Below are positions 1-7,670 of a stretch of 64,000 nt of DNA, in pieces. How positions within the stretch are numbered: position 1 is the stretch's first letter; each line of letters starts with the position of its first letter. The notes below the pieces were generated by a model. It saw only the letters and a list, made by a program, of their open reading frames with translations, was not told the origin of the DNA and did no database searches. This DNA comes from Cellulomonas wangleii. GTDB lineage: Bacteria > Actinomycetota > Actinomycetes > Actinomycetales > Cellulomonadaceae. The stretch spans positions 3,348,001 to 3,412,000 of the forward strand of contig NZ_CP074405.1 in the NCBI RefSeq assembly GCF_018388445.1. The letters are read 5' to 3'. The translations under genes were made by a program, and so were the position numbers.

Positions 1-84
1 CTGGTGGTGACGCTCGACGGTGCGGACGGCAGCGCGCTGCTCGCGGTGCCCGGTGAGGCGGTCCGGACGGCCCTCGCCCGCTGA
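1..84 (+). CDS. 3' end of an unidentified gene (partial)
   Basis: An open frame runs from the first base to a TGA at 82-84 and encodes 27 residues ending in TALAR. Codon use is GC-rich at third positions, like the neighbouring genes, so it reads as the C-terminus of a real gene that starts before the window. The fragment is too short to assign a family. The 82 bases that follow, before the next gene, hold only a duplicated ribosome-binding segment. Confidence 0.5.
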   Translation: MVVTLDGADGSALLAVPGEAVRTALAR

Positions 85-132
85 CCCGGCGGGTGTCGGC
101 GGGCACCGGTAGCGTCGGGCGCACCCGACCGG

Positions 133-158
133 GAGCACGTCCGAGGAGCACGTCCGAG
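133..158 (+). repeat. 13-bp tandem duplication carrying a Shine-Dalgarno core
   Basis: GAGCACGTCCGAG occurs twice in direct succession (133-145 and 146-158), followed by GAGCACC just before the ATG at 167. The duplication produces two GAGGAG cores (143-148 and 156-161). The second is correctly spaced for the VOC-family gene; the first would be a spare copy. Confidence 0.7.
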
Positions 159-166
159 GAGCACCG

Positions 167-565
167 ATGCCGCTGCGCTGGTACACGACCGTGATCGAGT
201 CCCGCGACCCGCACGCCCTGGCCCGGTGGTGGGCCGACGCGCTGGGCTGGGACTACGCACGCTATGCGGACGACGAGGCCGGTGTGCTGCCGCCGTGGGC
301 CCGCGAGCTCGCACCCACCCTCCCCTTCCACCAGGTGCCGCCCGGCCTGTGCTTCGTGCAGGTCGAGCACGACAAGTCGACCAAGAACCGGTTGCACCTG
401 GACCTCGCGCCGCACACCTCCGACGACCGCGACGCCGAGATCGCCCGGCTGCTCGACCTGGGGGCGACCCTCGCGGACGTCGGGCAGGGGCCGGACGTCT
501 CGTGGACCGTCCTGGCGGACCCCGACGGCAACGAGTTCTGCGTGCTGTCCAGCCGCGAGCAGTGA
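167..565 (+). CDS. VOC (glyoxalase/bleomycin resistance-like) family protein
   Basis: This 132-residue protein has the size and pattern of a single vicinal-oxygen-chelate module of the glyoxalase-like type. It opens with a beta strand ending in the HALARWW..ALGW helix motif. It continues with a central LHLDL strand, and ends with the WTVLADPDGNEFCVL strand typical of the second beta-alpha-beta-beta-beta repeat. The final E of the GNEFC motif is the usual metal-ligand position. Substrate is unknown; most actinobacterial relatives are uncharacterised. The ATG is preceded by GAGGAG with good spacing. It stands upstream of the polymerase-like gene with a 33-base gap and could be co-transcribed with it. 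Confidence 0.85.
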   Translation: MPLRWYTTVIESRDPHALARWWADALGWDYARYADDEAGVLPPWARELAPTLPFHQVPPGLCFVQVEHDKSTKNRLHLDLAPHTSDDRDAEIARLLDLGATLADVGQGPDVSWTVLADPDGNEFCVLSSREQ

Positions 566-598
566 GGCTGCTGTCGGTGGGGCGCGCGAGGATGGGGC

Positions 599-2455
599 GT
601 GCCCGCGTACGTCCTGCTCACCCGTGACCCGCGCGGCCGCACCGTCACGCTGACCTCGCTGGACGCCGACGCGGCCGTCATCGGGTCGCGCGCGGTCGAC
701 GCCGACGCGCTGCCGGCAGCGGTCGCCGGGGTCGAGGCCGAGGACCGCCCACGCTGGGTGTGGGACGACACGCGCCGCTGGTACCCCGCGCTGATCGCCG
801 CCGGCGTGCGCGTGGAGCGCTGCCACGACCTGCGGCTGTGCCACGCGATCCTGCGGCACGCCGCGACGGCGGCCGGGTCGCGGCTCCAGAGCGCGCCTCC
901 CGGCCCGTTCGACGCACCGGCCCCGCACGAGGAGGCGCCGCGTGAGCCCGACCTCCTCGACGCGCTGCGCGAGCTCACGGACGACGCGCCGCCCACGGCA
1001 GGGTCGCCCACGACGCCGCGGGCAGCGGCGGGGCCGGCCGGCACGGGGCCGGCCGGCGCCGGTGCGGCCGGCGCCGGTGCGGCCGGAGCGGGTGCGGCGA
1101 CGCCGGCCGGGCAGCCGGCCGCCCACCCGGGCACCCCGCACGCGCCGGGCGCCCCGCACGCGCCGGACGCCGACGACGGTCCCGACCTGCTCGCGGAGCT
1201 GCGCGACCAGCTCGCCGCGGTCGCCGGGTCCACCCGACCGGGCCGGTTGCGGCTGCTGCTGGCCGCGGAGTCCACGGGCGCCCTGCTGGCCGCGGAGATG
1301 CAGCACGACGGCCTGCCCTGGGACCCGGTGCGCCACGACGAGCTCCTGACGGCGATGGTCGGCCCCCGGCCCGTGGGCGGGGGGCGTCCCCGCCGGCTGG
1401 AGGAGCTGGTCGGCCGGATCCGCGAGCTGCTGGACGACCCCCGCCTCAACCCCGACTCGCAGCCCCACCTGCTCGCGGCGCTGCGCCGGCAGGGCTTCTC
1501 GGTGGGCTCCACCAGCAAGTGGGAGATCCGCGAGCTCGACCACCCCGTCGTCGAGCCGCTGCTGGAGTACAAGCGCCTGTCGCGCCTGCTCAGCGCGAAC
1601 GGCTGGGCCTGGCTCGACGCGTGGGTGCACGACGGGCGGTTCCGGCCCACGTACGTCGTCGGGGGCGTCGTCACCGGGCGCTGGGCCACCGACGGCGGCG
1701 GGGCGCTGCAGCTGCCCGCCTCCCTGCGTGCCGCGGCCCGCGCCGACGACGGGTGGCGCCTGGTCGTCGCCGACGCCTCCCAGCTCGAGCCGCGCGTGCT
1801 CGCGGCGATGTCCGGCGACCGCGCGATGGCCGAGGCCGCCCGGGGGTCCGACCTCTACCAGCGCATCGCCGACGCGGGCACGGTGCCCACCCGCACGGAC
1901 GCCAAGTACGCCCTGCTCGGCGCGATCTACGGCGCCACCACCGGCGCGGCGGGCATGCTCATGCCCCGGCTGACGCGCGCGTACCCGCAGGCGGTCGCGC
2001 TGGTGGAGGCCGCCGCCCGTGCCGGTGAGCGCGGTGAGCCCGTCTCGACGTGGCTGGGTCGCACGTCGCCGCCCGCGAGCGCCGCCTTCCTCGACCGCCT
2101 GGGATCGGCGGGCGCCGAGGGCGCGGACCCGGACGACGTGCGCGACGCCCGGCGCCGGGCCCGCGACCGCGGCCGGTTCACACGCAACTTCGTCGTCCAG
2201 GGCACGGCCGCGGAGTGGGCGCTGTGCTGGCTCGCGGCGCTGCGCCGCCGGCTGCGGGAGATCGGCGACGGTCGCGCGCACCTCGTGTTCTTCCTGCACG
2301 ACGAGGTGGTGGTGCACTCCCCCGTGGCGGACGCCGAGGCCGTCGCGCAGGCCGTGCGGGACGCGGCCGACGAGGCCGGGCGGCTGCTGTTCGGCACCGC
2401 GCCGGTCGAGTTCGCGCTGGACCTGGCGGTGGTGGAGTCGTACGCGGACGCGTGA
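599..2455 (+). CDS. PolA-like DNA polymerase (annotated in actinobacteria as bifunctional 3'-5' exonuclease/DNA polymerase)
   Basis: A 618-residue family A polymerase relative. Motif A is ADASQLEPRV (D392), motif B is the KYALLGAIYG segment (K436, Y444), and motif C is HDEVVVH near residue 566. A TGRWAT segment at about 359 resembles the TGRLSS template-binding strand of Pol I. The N-terminal ~110 residues align only loosely with an exonuclease fold, and I see no DxE metal motif, so proofreading activity is doubtful. Residues ~130-192 are a low-complexity Ala/Gly/Pro linker built on a 15-bp in-frame repeat. There is no 5'-nuclease domain. The start is a GTG at 599. It converges with the hydrolase gene, leaving 14 bases between the two stops. 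Confidence 0.85.
   Translation: MPAYVLLTRDPRGRTVTLTSLDADAAVIGSRAVDADALPAAVAGVEAEDRPRWVWDDTRRWYPALIAAGVRVERCHDLRLCHAILRHAATAAGSRLQSAPPGPFDAPAPHEEAPREPDLLDALRELTDDAPPTAGSPTTPRAAAGPAGTGPAGAGAAGAGAAGAGAATPAGQPAAHPGTPHAPGAPHAPDADDGPDLLAELRDQLAAVAGSTRPGRLRLLLAAESTGALLAAEMQHDGLPWDPVRHDELLTAMVGPRPVGGGRPRRLEELVGRIRELLDDPRLNPDSQPHLLAALRRQGFSVGSTSKWEIRELDHPVVEPLLEYKRLSRLLSANGWAWLDAWVHDGRFRPTYVVGGVVTGRWATDGGGALQLPASLRAAARADDGWRLVVADASQLEPRVLAAMSGDRAMAEAARGSDLYQRIADAGTVPTRTDAKYALLGAIYGATTGAAGMLMPRLTRAYPQAVALVEAAARAGERGEPVSTWLGRTSPPASAAFLDRLGSAGAEGADPDDVRDARRRARDRGRFTRNFVVQGTAAEWALCWLAALRRRLREIGDGRAHLVFFLHDEVVVHSPVADAEAVAQAVRDAADEAGRLLFGTAPVEFALDLAVVESYADA
1031..1105 (+). repeat. 15-bp in-frame tandem repeat encoding a pentapeptide linker
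   Basis: Five successive 15-bp units (1031, 1046, 1061, 1076, 1091) encode GPAGT, GPAGA, GAAGA, GAAGA and GAATP. The repeat lies in the linker between the degenerate exonuclease part and the polymerase domain. Unit length is a multiple of three, so copy number could vary without breaking the frame. Confidence 0.8.
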
Positions 2456-2469
2456 GCGCCCGGCCCGCC

Positions 2470-3528
2470 TCAGTCCCCGAGGCTCCCGAGCAGCGCGAGG
2501 TCGGCCGTGGTGATCTCCTGCTGCGCCCGGGCGCGCGTCACGGTCGGCTCACCGTCGCCGGGCTGCGGGCCGTAGTCCGCGAAGAACGCGTGCACCGCCC
2601 CGTCGACCACCGTGAACGTCGTGCCGCGGGGCAGGTCCGCCACCGACGCCTCGACGTCCGCCGGGGTCGTCAGGCCGTCGCGCGAGCCGGACACCGAGGC
2701 CACGCGCAGGTCGGCGTCGCTGATGTCGCCCATCGGGTACGACGCGTGCAGCAGCAGCCCGTCCACCAGGTCGTCGTTCGCGGCGGCGTACGTCGACGCC
2801 ACGACGCCGCCGAGCGAGTGCCCGCCGACGGCCCAGTCGTCGATCTCCGGGTACGCGGCGATCGCCTGCCCCGACTGCGCGGACGACGTGAGCGCCACAC
2901 CCAGCGGCTCCTTGAGGGCGACCACCAGGTAGCCCGCCTCGGCGAGCGGGCGCAGCACCGCGGCGGTCGCTCGCACGTCGACCCGGGCACCCGGGGAGTA
3001 GACGAGGCCGGCGGTGGGCGACGTCGGTCCCTGCGGGACGAACGCGTACCAGCCGGACTCCTCCCGCACCTCGACGAGGTCGTCGGAGCGCAGGGGGGCC
3101 AGCGCGTCGTCCGTCGCGGCGAACGGCCGCAGCCACACGACGGCGCCGGCGAGGAGGGCGAGGACCAGGTACCCGACCGTGACGCCGCTCGCGGCCAGCA
3201 CGCGGGACGCGGGCCCCCGCCGCCCGACGGCTCCGCTGGTCCCCGCAGCGGGGGCCGCGGCGGTGCGGGCCACGGCGCGCGCGGACCGGCGCCGCGCGAG
3301 GACGACGACACGCACGAGCACGGCCACGCCCGCCAGGGCGGCCACCACGAGCAGCACGGTCAGGGCACGGTGCTGGTGCGCGACGACGTCGCCGGCCGTC
3401 GCGACGACCCACGCCGGAGCGGCCAGCAGCGCGAGCCCCACCAGGCCGCGCGCGACCAGGCCGGGGGCACCGGGCGGGCGGCCGTGCGCGGCGGTCACCT
3501 GCGGGGTCGTGCCGGGGGTGTCACGCAT
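2470..3528 (-). CDS. membrane-anchored alpha/beta hydrolase
   Basis: A 352-residue protein of the Abhydrolase_5/dienelactone hydrolase-like group. The N-terminal ~150 residues contain three hydrophobic segments separated by an Arg-rich stretch, so the enzyme is probably membrane-anchored. The catalytic part has the nucleophile elbow GGHSLGG, an acid in GSRDGLT, and a histidine in GAVHAFF, a complete triad in the right order. A lipase, esterase or cutinase-like activity is plausible; the substrate is not shown. I chose the ATG at 3528. An in-frame GTG at 3537 is possible, and the longer frame further upstream overlaps the divergent gene and is not coding. Confidence 0.85.
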   Translation of the reverse strand: MRDTPGTTPQVTAAHGRPPGAPGLVARGLVGLALLAAPAWVVATAGDVVAHQHRALTVLLVVAALAGVAVLVRVVVLARRRSARAVARTAAAPAAGTSGAVGRRGPASRVLAASGVTVGYLVLALLAGAVVWLRPFAATDDALAPLRSDDLVEVREESGWYAFVPQGPTSPTAGLVYSPGARVDVRATAAVLRPLAEAGYLVVALKEPLGVALTSSAQSGQAIAAYPEIDDWAVGGHSLGGVVASTYAAANDDLVDGLLLHASYPMGDISDADLRVASVSGSRDGLTTPADVEASVADLPRGTTFTVVDGAVHAFFADYGPQPGDGEPTVTRARAQQEITTADLALLGSLGD

Positions 3529-3595
3529 GGGCGTCACGCTACGTCGCCCCCCACGGCGGTGCGACGCAGCCCCGCGGTTGCGGGGGCCGCCTACG

Positions 3596-4948
3596 ATGCC
3601 CGCGACCCCCTCGATCCCCGGAGTGCCCGTGCTGCTCGTCGCCGTCGCCGTGCTGGCGGTGCTCGGCGCGGTCGCGTGCCGCCGGTCGGACGACGCGAGC
3701 GCGCGCCTGGCGGTCGCCACGACGACGCTGACGGCGCTCACCGGGGCGCTCGCCGCGTGGGGCGCCGCCGCAGCCGTGGTCCCGGGGCGCACCCCGGCGT
3801 GGCTCGTCCTGCTCGTCACCGCCGTCGTGGCCCCGGCCGCCGTGCTCGGGGCGGCGCGCGCCGTCCCCCGGGTTCGGGCCCGGGTACCGCAGCGCGACCG
3901 GCCGACGGTGCTGGACCGCGCGGACGCCTGGGCTCGACGGCACCCGGTGCGCGTGCGCGGCCTCGACCTCCTGCCGTTCGTCGTGCGGTGCGTGCGCCGG
4001 GTGATCGACGTCCGGGTCACGGGCCTCGCCGCCGAGATGACGTACTACGCCCTGCTGTCGGTGGTGCCGCTGACCTCGGCGCTGGGCGCGAGCCTGGGCT
4101 ACCTCGAGCGGTTCACCAGCCGCGAGCAGGTCACGCAGGTCGAGGACGGCGTGGTCGACGCCGTGTCCGGCGTCCTGGCGGACGACGTCGCGCAGGACGC
4201 CCTGGTCCCCCTGGTGCAGGGGCTGCTGCGCGAGGAGCGCACGGGCGTCGCCGTGGGCTCCCTGCTGCTCACGCTGTTCCTGGCGAGCCGGATGTTCCGG
4301 GCCGCGATCAGGGCGCTCGACGACGCGTACACGGTGCCGGAGCGCCGCGGGATCGTGGCGCAGGGCGTGCTGGGGGTCGCGCTGGCGCTCGGCGCCGTGG
4401 TGACGCTCCTGGTGGTGCTGGTGCTGGTCGTCGTGGGGCCGCTGCTGGGCGGTGGCGAGCAGATCGCCGACCGCCTGGGCCTGGGCGACGCGTTCGGCAC
4501 CGTGTGGGCGCCGGTCCGCTGGCCCGTCGCCGTGGGCGTCGCGGGGGCGTACCTCACCGTGCTCTACCGGTACGGCCCGCAGCACGAGCCGGGCACGACG
4601 TGGCGCCGGGCGGTGCCCGGCGCCGTCGTCGGGTCGCTCGGGGTGCTGGTCGTCGCGGCCGGCTTCGCCTGGTACCTGCGCACCGCCGGGCCCACGGCGC
4701 CGCAGGTCGACGGCGAGGGCACCGTCCAGGTGGCCGCGCAGGTGCTCGGCACGATCCTGGCGGCCGTGCTGTGGCTGTGGATCTCCGCGATCGTCGTCCT
4801 CACGGGCGGCGTCGTGAACGCCGAGCTGGACCACCGCCCCGCCGCGCACCCGGCCGGCCGCGGGGGCGCGGCGGACGGGTCGCACGCGCGCCCGCCGGAG
4901 CGCCGCCCCGGCCGGGCGCGTGCGCGGTCCCGCGGCGCCCGCGCCTGA
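3596..4948 (+). CDS. YihY/BrkB family integral membrane protein
   Basis: A 450-residue polytopic membrane protein. The motif AEMTYYALLSVVPL followed by a small-residue-rich helix is diagnostic of the YihY/virulence factor BrkB (UPF0761) family. Several hydrophobic helices follow. An extra hydrophobic N-terminal pair and an Arg-rich C-terminal tail flank the core. The family's biochemical role is unsettled; it was once wrongly called RNase BN. The ATG at 3596 overlaps a TACGAT -10-like sequence, so the real start may be the GTG at 3629, which has a GGAG five bases upstream. The gene diverges from the hydrolase gene with 67 bases between them. Confidence 0.85.
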   Translation: MPATPSIPGVPVLLVAVAVLAVLGAVACRRSDDASARLAVATTTLTALTGALAAWGAAAAVVPGRTPAWLVLLVTAVVAPAAVLGAARAVPRVRARVPQRDRPTVLDRADAWARRHPVRVRGLDLLPFVVRCVRRVIDVRVTGLAAEMTYYALLSVVPLTSALGASLGYLERFTSREQVTQVEDGVVDAVSGVLADDVAQDALVPLVQGLLREERTGVAVGSLLLTLFLASRMFRAAIRALDDAYTVPERRGIVAQGVLGVALALGAVVTLLVVLVLVVVGPLLGGGEQIADRLGLGDAFGTVWAPVRWPVAVGVAGAYLTVLYRYGPQHEPGTTWRRAVPGAVVGSLGVLVVAAGFAWYLRTAGPTAPQVDGEGTVQVAAQVLGTILAAVLWLWISAIVVLTGGVVNAELDHRPAAHPAGRGGAADGSHARPPERRPGRARARSRGARA

Positions 4949-5004
4949 CGGGCGTCGGACGCGGACCGGGAGAAGCGCACGGTCGCGAGGGTCCGGCGCG
5001 GGGG

Positions 5005-5622
5005 TCAGGCCAGCGTGCCCGGCCGGCGGTAGACGAACTCGCGGTCCGCGTCGGTGATCGGACGCAGCACGCGGGCCGGCACCCCGCCGACGACGACCCC
5101 GGGCGGCACGTCCTTCGTCACGACGCTGCCCGCGCCGACGATCGACCCGGCACCGACGGTCACGCCCGGCAGGATCACGACGTGGGCGCCCAGCCAGACG
5201 TCGTCCTCGATGGTCACGGGTGCGGAGAACTGCGCCATGCCGGAGCGCAGCTCGGGGTGCACGGGGTGACCGGTGACGCTGATCGTGACGTTCGGCGCGA
5301 TCATCACGCGCGAGCCGATCGTCACCTCGATGTCGTCGACGAGCGTGAACCCGACGTTGACGAACACGTCGTCGCCGAACGACACGTTGTACCCGTACGA
5401 CACCTGCAGCGGCGCCTCGATCCACACGCGCTCGCCCATCGGGCCGAAGAGCTCACGCAGGATCGCCTGGCGCGCGGCGACGTCCGTCGGGTTCGTCATG
5501 TTGAAGCGCCACGTCAGCTCCTTGGCGCGCTGCCGCTCGGCGACGAGCGCCTCCAGCCCCGGCCCCTCGTCGTCGTACAGCTCCTGCGAGCGCATCGCGC
5601 GCCGCACCTCGTGCTCGTCCAT
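5005..5622 (-). CDS. maltose/galactoside O-acetyltransferase (hexapeptide repeat, LacA/Maa type)
   Basis: This 205-residue protein begins with the short helical maltose acetyltransferase N-domain (RSQELYDDEGPGL). The rest is a left-handed beta-helix of hexapeptide repeats (VTIGSRVMIAPNVTI, VTVGAGSIVGAGSVVT). The catalytic histidine is in VTGHPVHP. It would transfer acetyl from acetyl-CoA to the 6-hydroxyl of a sugar in the cytoplasm. Length matches the family. The ATG at 5622 follows a GAGGGAGAGG ribosome-binding site. The divergent PrsW gene lies 108 bases away, and nothing suggests an operon. Confidence 0.92.
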   Translation of the reverse strand: MDEHEVRRAMRSQELYDDEGPGLEALVAERQRAKELTWRFNMTNPTDVAARQAILRELFGPMGERVWIEAPLQVSYGYNVSFGDDVFVNVGFTLVDDIEVTIGSRVMIAPNVTISVTGHPVHPELRSGMAQFSAPVTIEDDVWLGAHVVILPGVTVGAGSIVGAGSVVTKDVPPGVVVGGVPARVLRPITDADREFVYRRPGTLA

Positions 5623-5730
5623 GCCTGCCTCTCCCTCGGCCCGGCCGGGGCGCCGGGACCTGCGCCACCCTACGGTCGCCCGCCGGGCGTCACCGGGGAC
5701 AGGCGTCCTTGCGGGCCCTAGGGTGTGCGC

Positions 5731-6900
5731 GTGAGCAGCACCGAGACGATCCGCCCCGACGTCCCACCCGGTGCCGTCCCGGCGGGGTGGGTCCCGCCGC
5801 GGCGGACGACGACGGTGCGGGACGTGCTCGCGATGCTGGCGGTCGCGCTGATCGCGGTGGCGGCGCTCGGTGCGCTCGCGATGGTCCTCGTCCAGGTGGG
5901 CGTCGGGGCCGGGGTGGTCGGCACCGTGCTCGCGGTGGTGCCGCTGACGGTGGTGCTGCTCGGCATCCGCTGGCTCGACCGCTGGGAGCCGGAGCCGCGC
6001 GGCGCGCTGCTGTTCGGCCTGCTGTGGGGCGCCGGCGTCGCCGTGCTCGTCTCGATCGTCGTCAACGACCTCACCCTGTACACCGTCGCGCAGGCGACCG
6101 GCAGCCTCGACGCCGGGCTCGTGGCGTCCGCGGTCGTGTCGGCGCCCGTGGTCGAGGAGCTCGCCAAGGGCGCGGGCGTGCTGGTGCTGTTCCTGGCCCG
6201 GCGCCGCTACTTCGACGGCGTGGTCGACGGCCTCGTCTACGCGGGCGTCGTCGCGGCGGGCTTCGCGTTCATCGAGAACATCCTGTACTTCGGCCGGGCG
6301 GGGGACGCCCTGGCCGAGACGTTCGTGCTGCGCGGCCTGGCCACGCCGTTCGCGCACCTGCTGTTCACGGCGTGCACGGGCGCCGCCCTCGGCCTGGCCG
6401 CCCGCTCCCGCGGCCGGCACGCCGCCTGGTGGCTGTTCCCCCTGGGGCTGTTGGGAGCGACCGTCGGGCACGCGCTGTGGAACGCGACCAGCCTGGTCGC
6501 CGGCGGCGCGTACCTCCTCGTCTTCGCGGCGGTGCAGGTGCCGCTGTTCGCCGGCGTCGTGGGCCTGACGTTCTGGCTGCGGCGCCAGGAGTCGGTGGTC
6601 ATCGCGCGCCGGCTCGCCGAGTACGCCGCGGCCGGGTGGTTCGCCCCGCACGAGGTCGAGATGCTGGCGTCCCTGCAGCGGCGGCGCACGGCCGTGGCCT
6701 GGGCGACGCGGGCGGGCGGCCCGGCGGCCGGCGAGGCGATGCGCCGGTTCCAGCGCGACGCGACCACGCTGGCGTTCCGCCGCCAGCAGGCCGCGACCGG
6801 CCGGGCGGACCTGCGGGCCCACGCCGAGTCGGAGCGGGACCTGCTCGTCGCGGTGACGGCGGACCGGCACCGGGTCCTCGCGGCCGCCGCACCCCGCTGA
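5731..6900 (+). CDS. PrsW family intramembrane metalloprotease
   Basis: A 389-residue membrane protein with about eight hydrophobic helices. It carries the family's zinc-binding motifs in order: VVEELAKG (EExxK), FIENILYF (FxxxEN) and VGHALWNAT (Hxxx[DN]). A C-terminal ~110-residue soluble helical tail follows the last helix. In Bacillus, PrsW performs site-1 cleavage of the anti-sigma factor RsiW; the target here is unknown and no anti-sigma gene is adjacent. I chose the GTG at 5731, which has AGGG seven bases upstream, over the GTG at 5725. Confidence 0.9.
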   Translation: MSSTETIRPDVPPGAVPAGWVPPRRTTTVRDVLAMLAVALIAVAALGALAMVLVQVGVGAGVVGTVLAVVPLTVVLLGIRWLDRWEPEPRGALLFGLLWGAGVAVLVSIVVNDLTLYTVAQATGSLDAGLVASAVVSAPVVEELAKGAGVLVLFLARRRYFDGVVDGLVYAGVVAAGFAFIENILYFGRAGDALAETFVLRGLATPFAHLLFTACTGAALGLAARSRGRHAAWWLFPLGLLGATVGHALWNATSLVAGGAYLLVFAAVQVPLFAGVVGLTFWLRRQESVVIARRLAEYAAAGWFAPHEVEMLASLQRRRTAVAWATRAGGPAAGEAMRRFQRDATTLAFRRQQAATGRADLRAHAESERDLLVAVTADRHRVLAAAAPR

Positions 6901-6929
6901 CCCGGACCCCACCGCCGGGGCGCCGACCG

Positions 6930-7670
6930 TCAGCGCAGGTCCCAGGTCTCCATCCGACCGCACATGCCGTACCGGCGGGGCGCGGGGTCGGACTCGACCC
7001 GCTCGGAACGACCGTGGGCGAGGTGCGGCGCGGCCCCGCGCATCAGCCCTTCGAGCACTGCCGCGGTCGCGTCGGTCGCGGCGAACGCCGTGCGGCCCCA
7101 CAGGTCCTGCCAGTGGGGCACCGAGGGTCGCACCAGACGCACCGCGGCCTCGTGGAACGGCCGCAGCGCCGCGGCCGCACCGTGCCGCGCCGCCGCCTGC
7201 AGCAGCTGGCCGTAGCCCTGCAGCGCCAGGTCCCGCCGTGCCCGGACCGCCTGGGCCACGTGCTCGTCGGTGACCTCGGCGTGCGCACCGCCGACCGGCA
7301 GCGCCGCGGCGTCCCGGTACGTCACCGTGTCCGCGAGGGCCGGGGGCGGGAACGTCATGACCGCGTCGCCCGCCTCGGGCAGCCCGGCGTTCGACATGAC
7401 GACGAGCACCTCGAGGTCGCCGTCGTTGACGGCCCGGTGGACGACGCCGGGCTGGACCGTGACGACCACGCCCGGCCGGAGCGGGTGCTCGACGAACCCC
7501 TCCGGGCCGAGCGTGTGCAGCGCGCCGGTGCCGGACAGCACGACGTACGCCTCCGTCGAGGCCACGTGCAGGTGCGGTGTGCCGCTCCCGGCGCGGCCGA
7601 CCCCGTCGGGCGCCGGCCAGTCGTACACGCGCAGCCGACTGACGGACACCCCACCGGGAAGACTGGTCAT
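6930..7670 (-). CDS. cupin domain-containing protein
   Basis: A 246-residue protein with one N-terminal cupin fold at about residues 20-95. Metal ligands are apparent in the first motif (PHLHVASTEAYVVLSG) and the second (PGVVHRAVNDGD). The following ~150 residues are mostly helical, ending with RRYGMCGRMETWDL. No enzyme assignment is possible; cupins next to Gfo/Idh/MocA oxidoreductases are often sugar-modifying or sensing proteins. Its ATG overlaps the stop of the upstream oxidoreductase gene (ATGA at 7667-7670), so the two are translationally coupled and likely act together. Confidence 0.8.
   Translation of the reverse strand: MTSLPGGVSVSRLRVYDWPAPDGVGRAGSGTPHLHVASTEAYVVLSGTGALHTLGPEGFVEHPLRPGVVVTVQPGVVHRAVNDGDLEVLVVMSNAGLPEAGDAVMTFPPPALADTVTYRDAAALPVGGAHAEVTDEHVAQAVRARRDLALQGYGQLLQAAARHGAAAALRPFHEAAVRLVRPSVPHWQDLWGRTAFAATDATAAVLEGLMRGAAPHLAHGRSERVESDPAPRRYGMCGRMETWDLR

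Noticed and set aside
2050..5721. 1223-codon plus-strand open frame
   Set aside because: It runs antisense or out of frame across three well-supported genes and translates to Arg/Gly/Ala-rich sequence without domains, a high-GC artefact.
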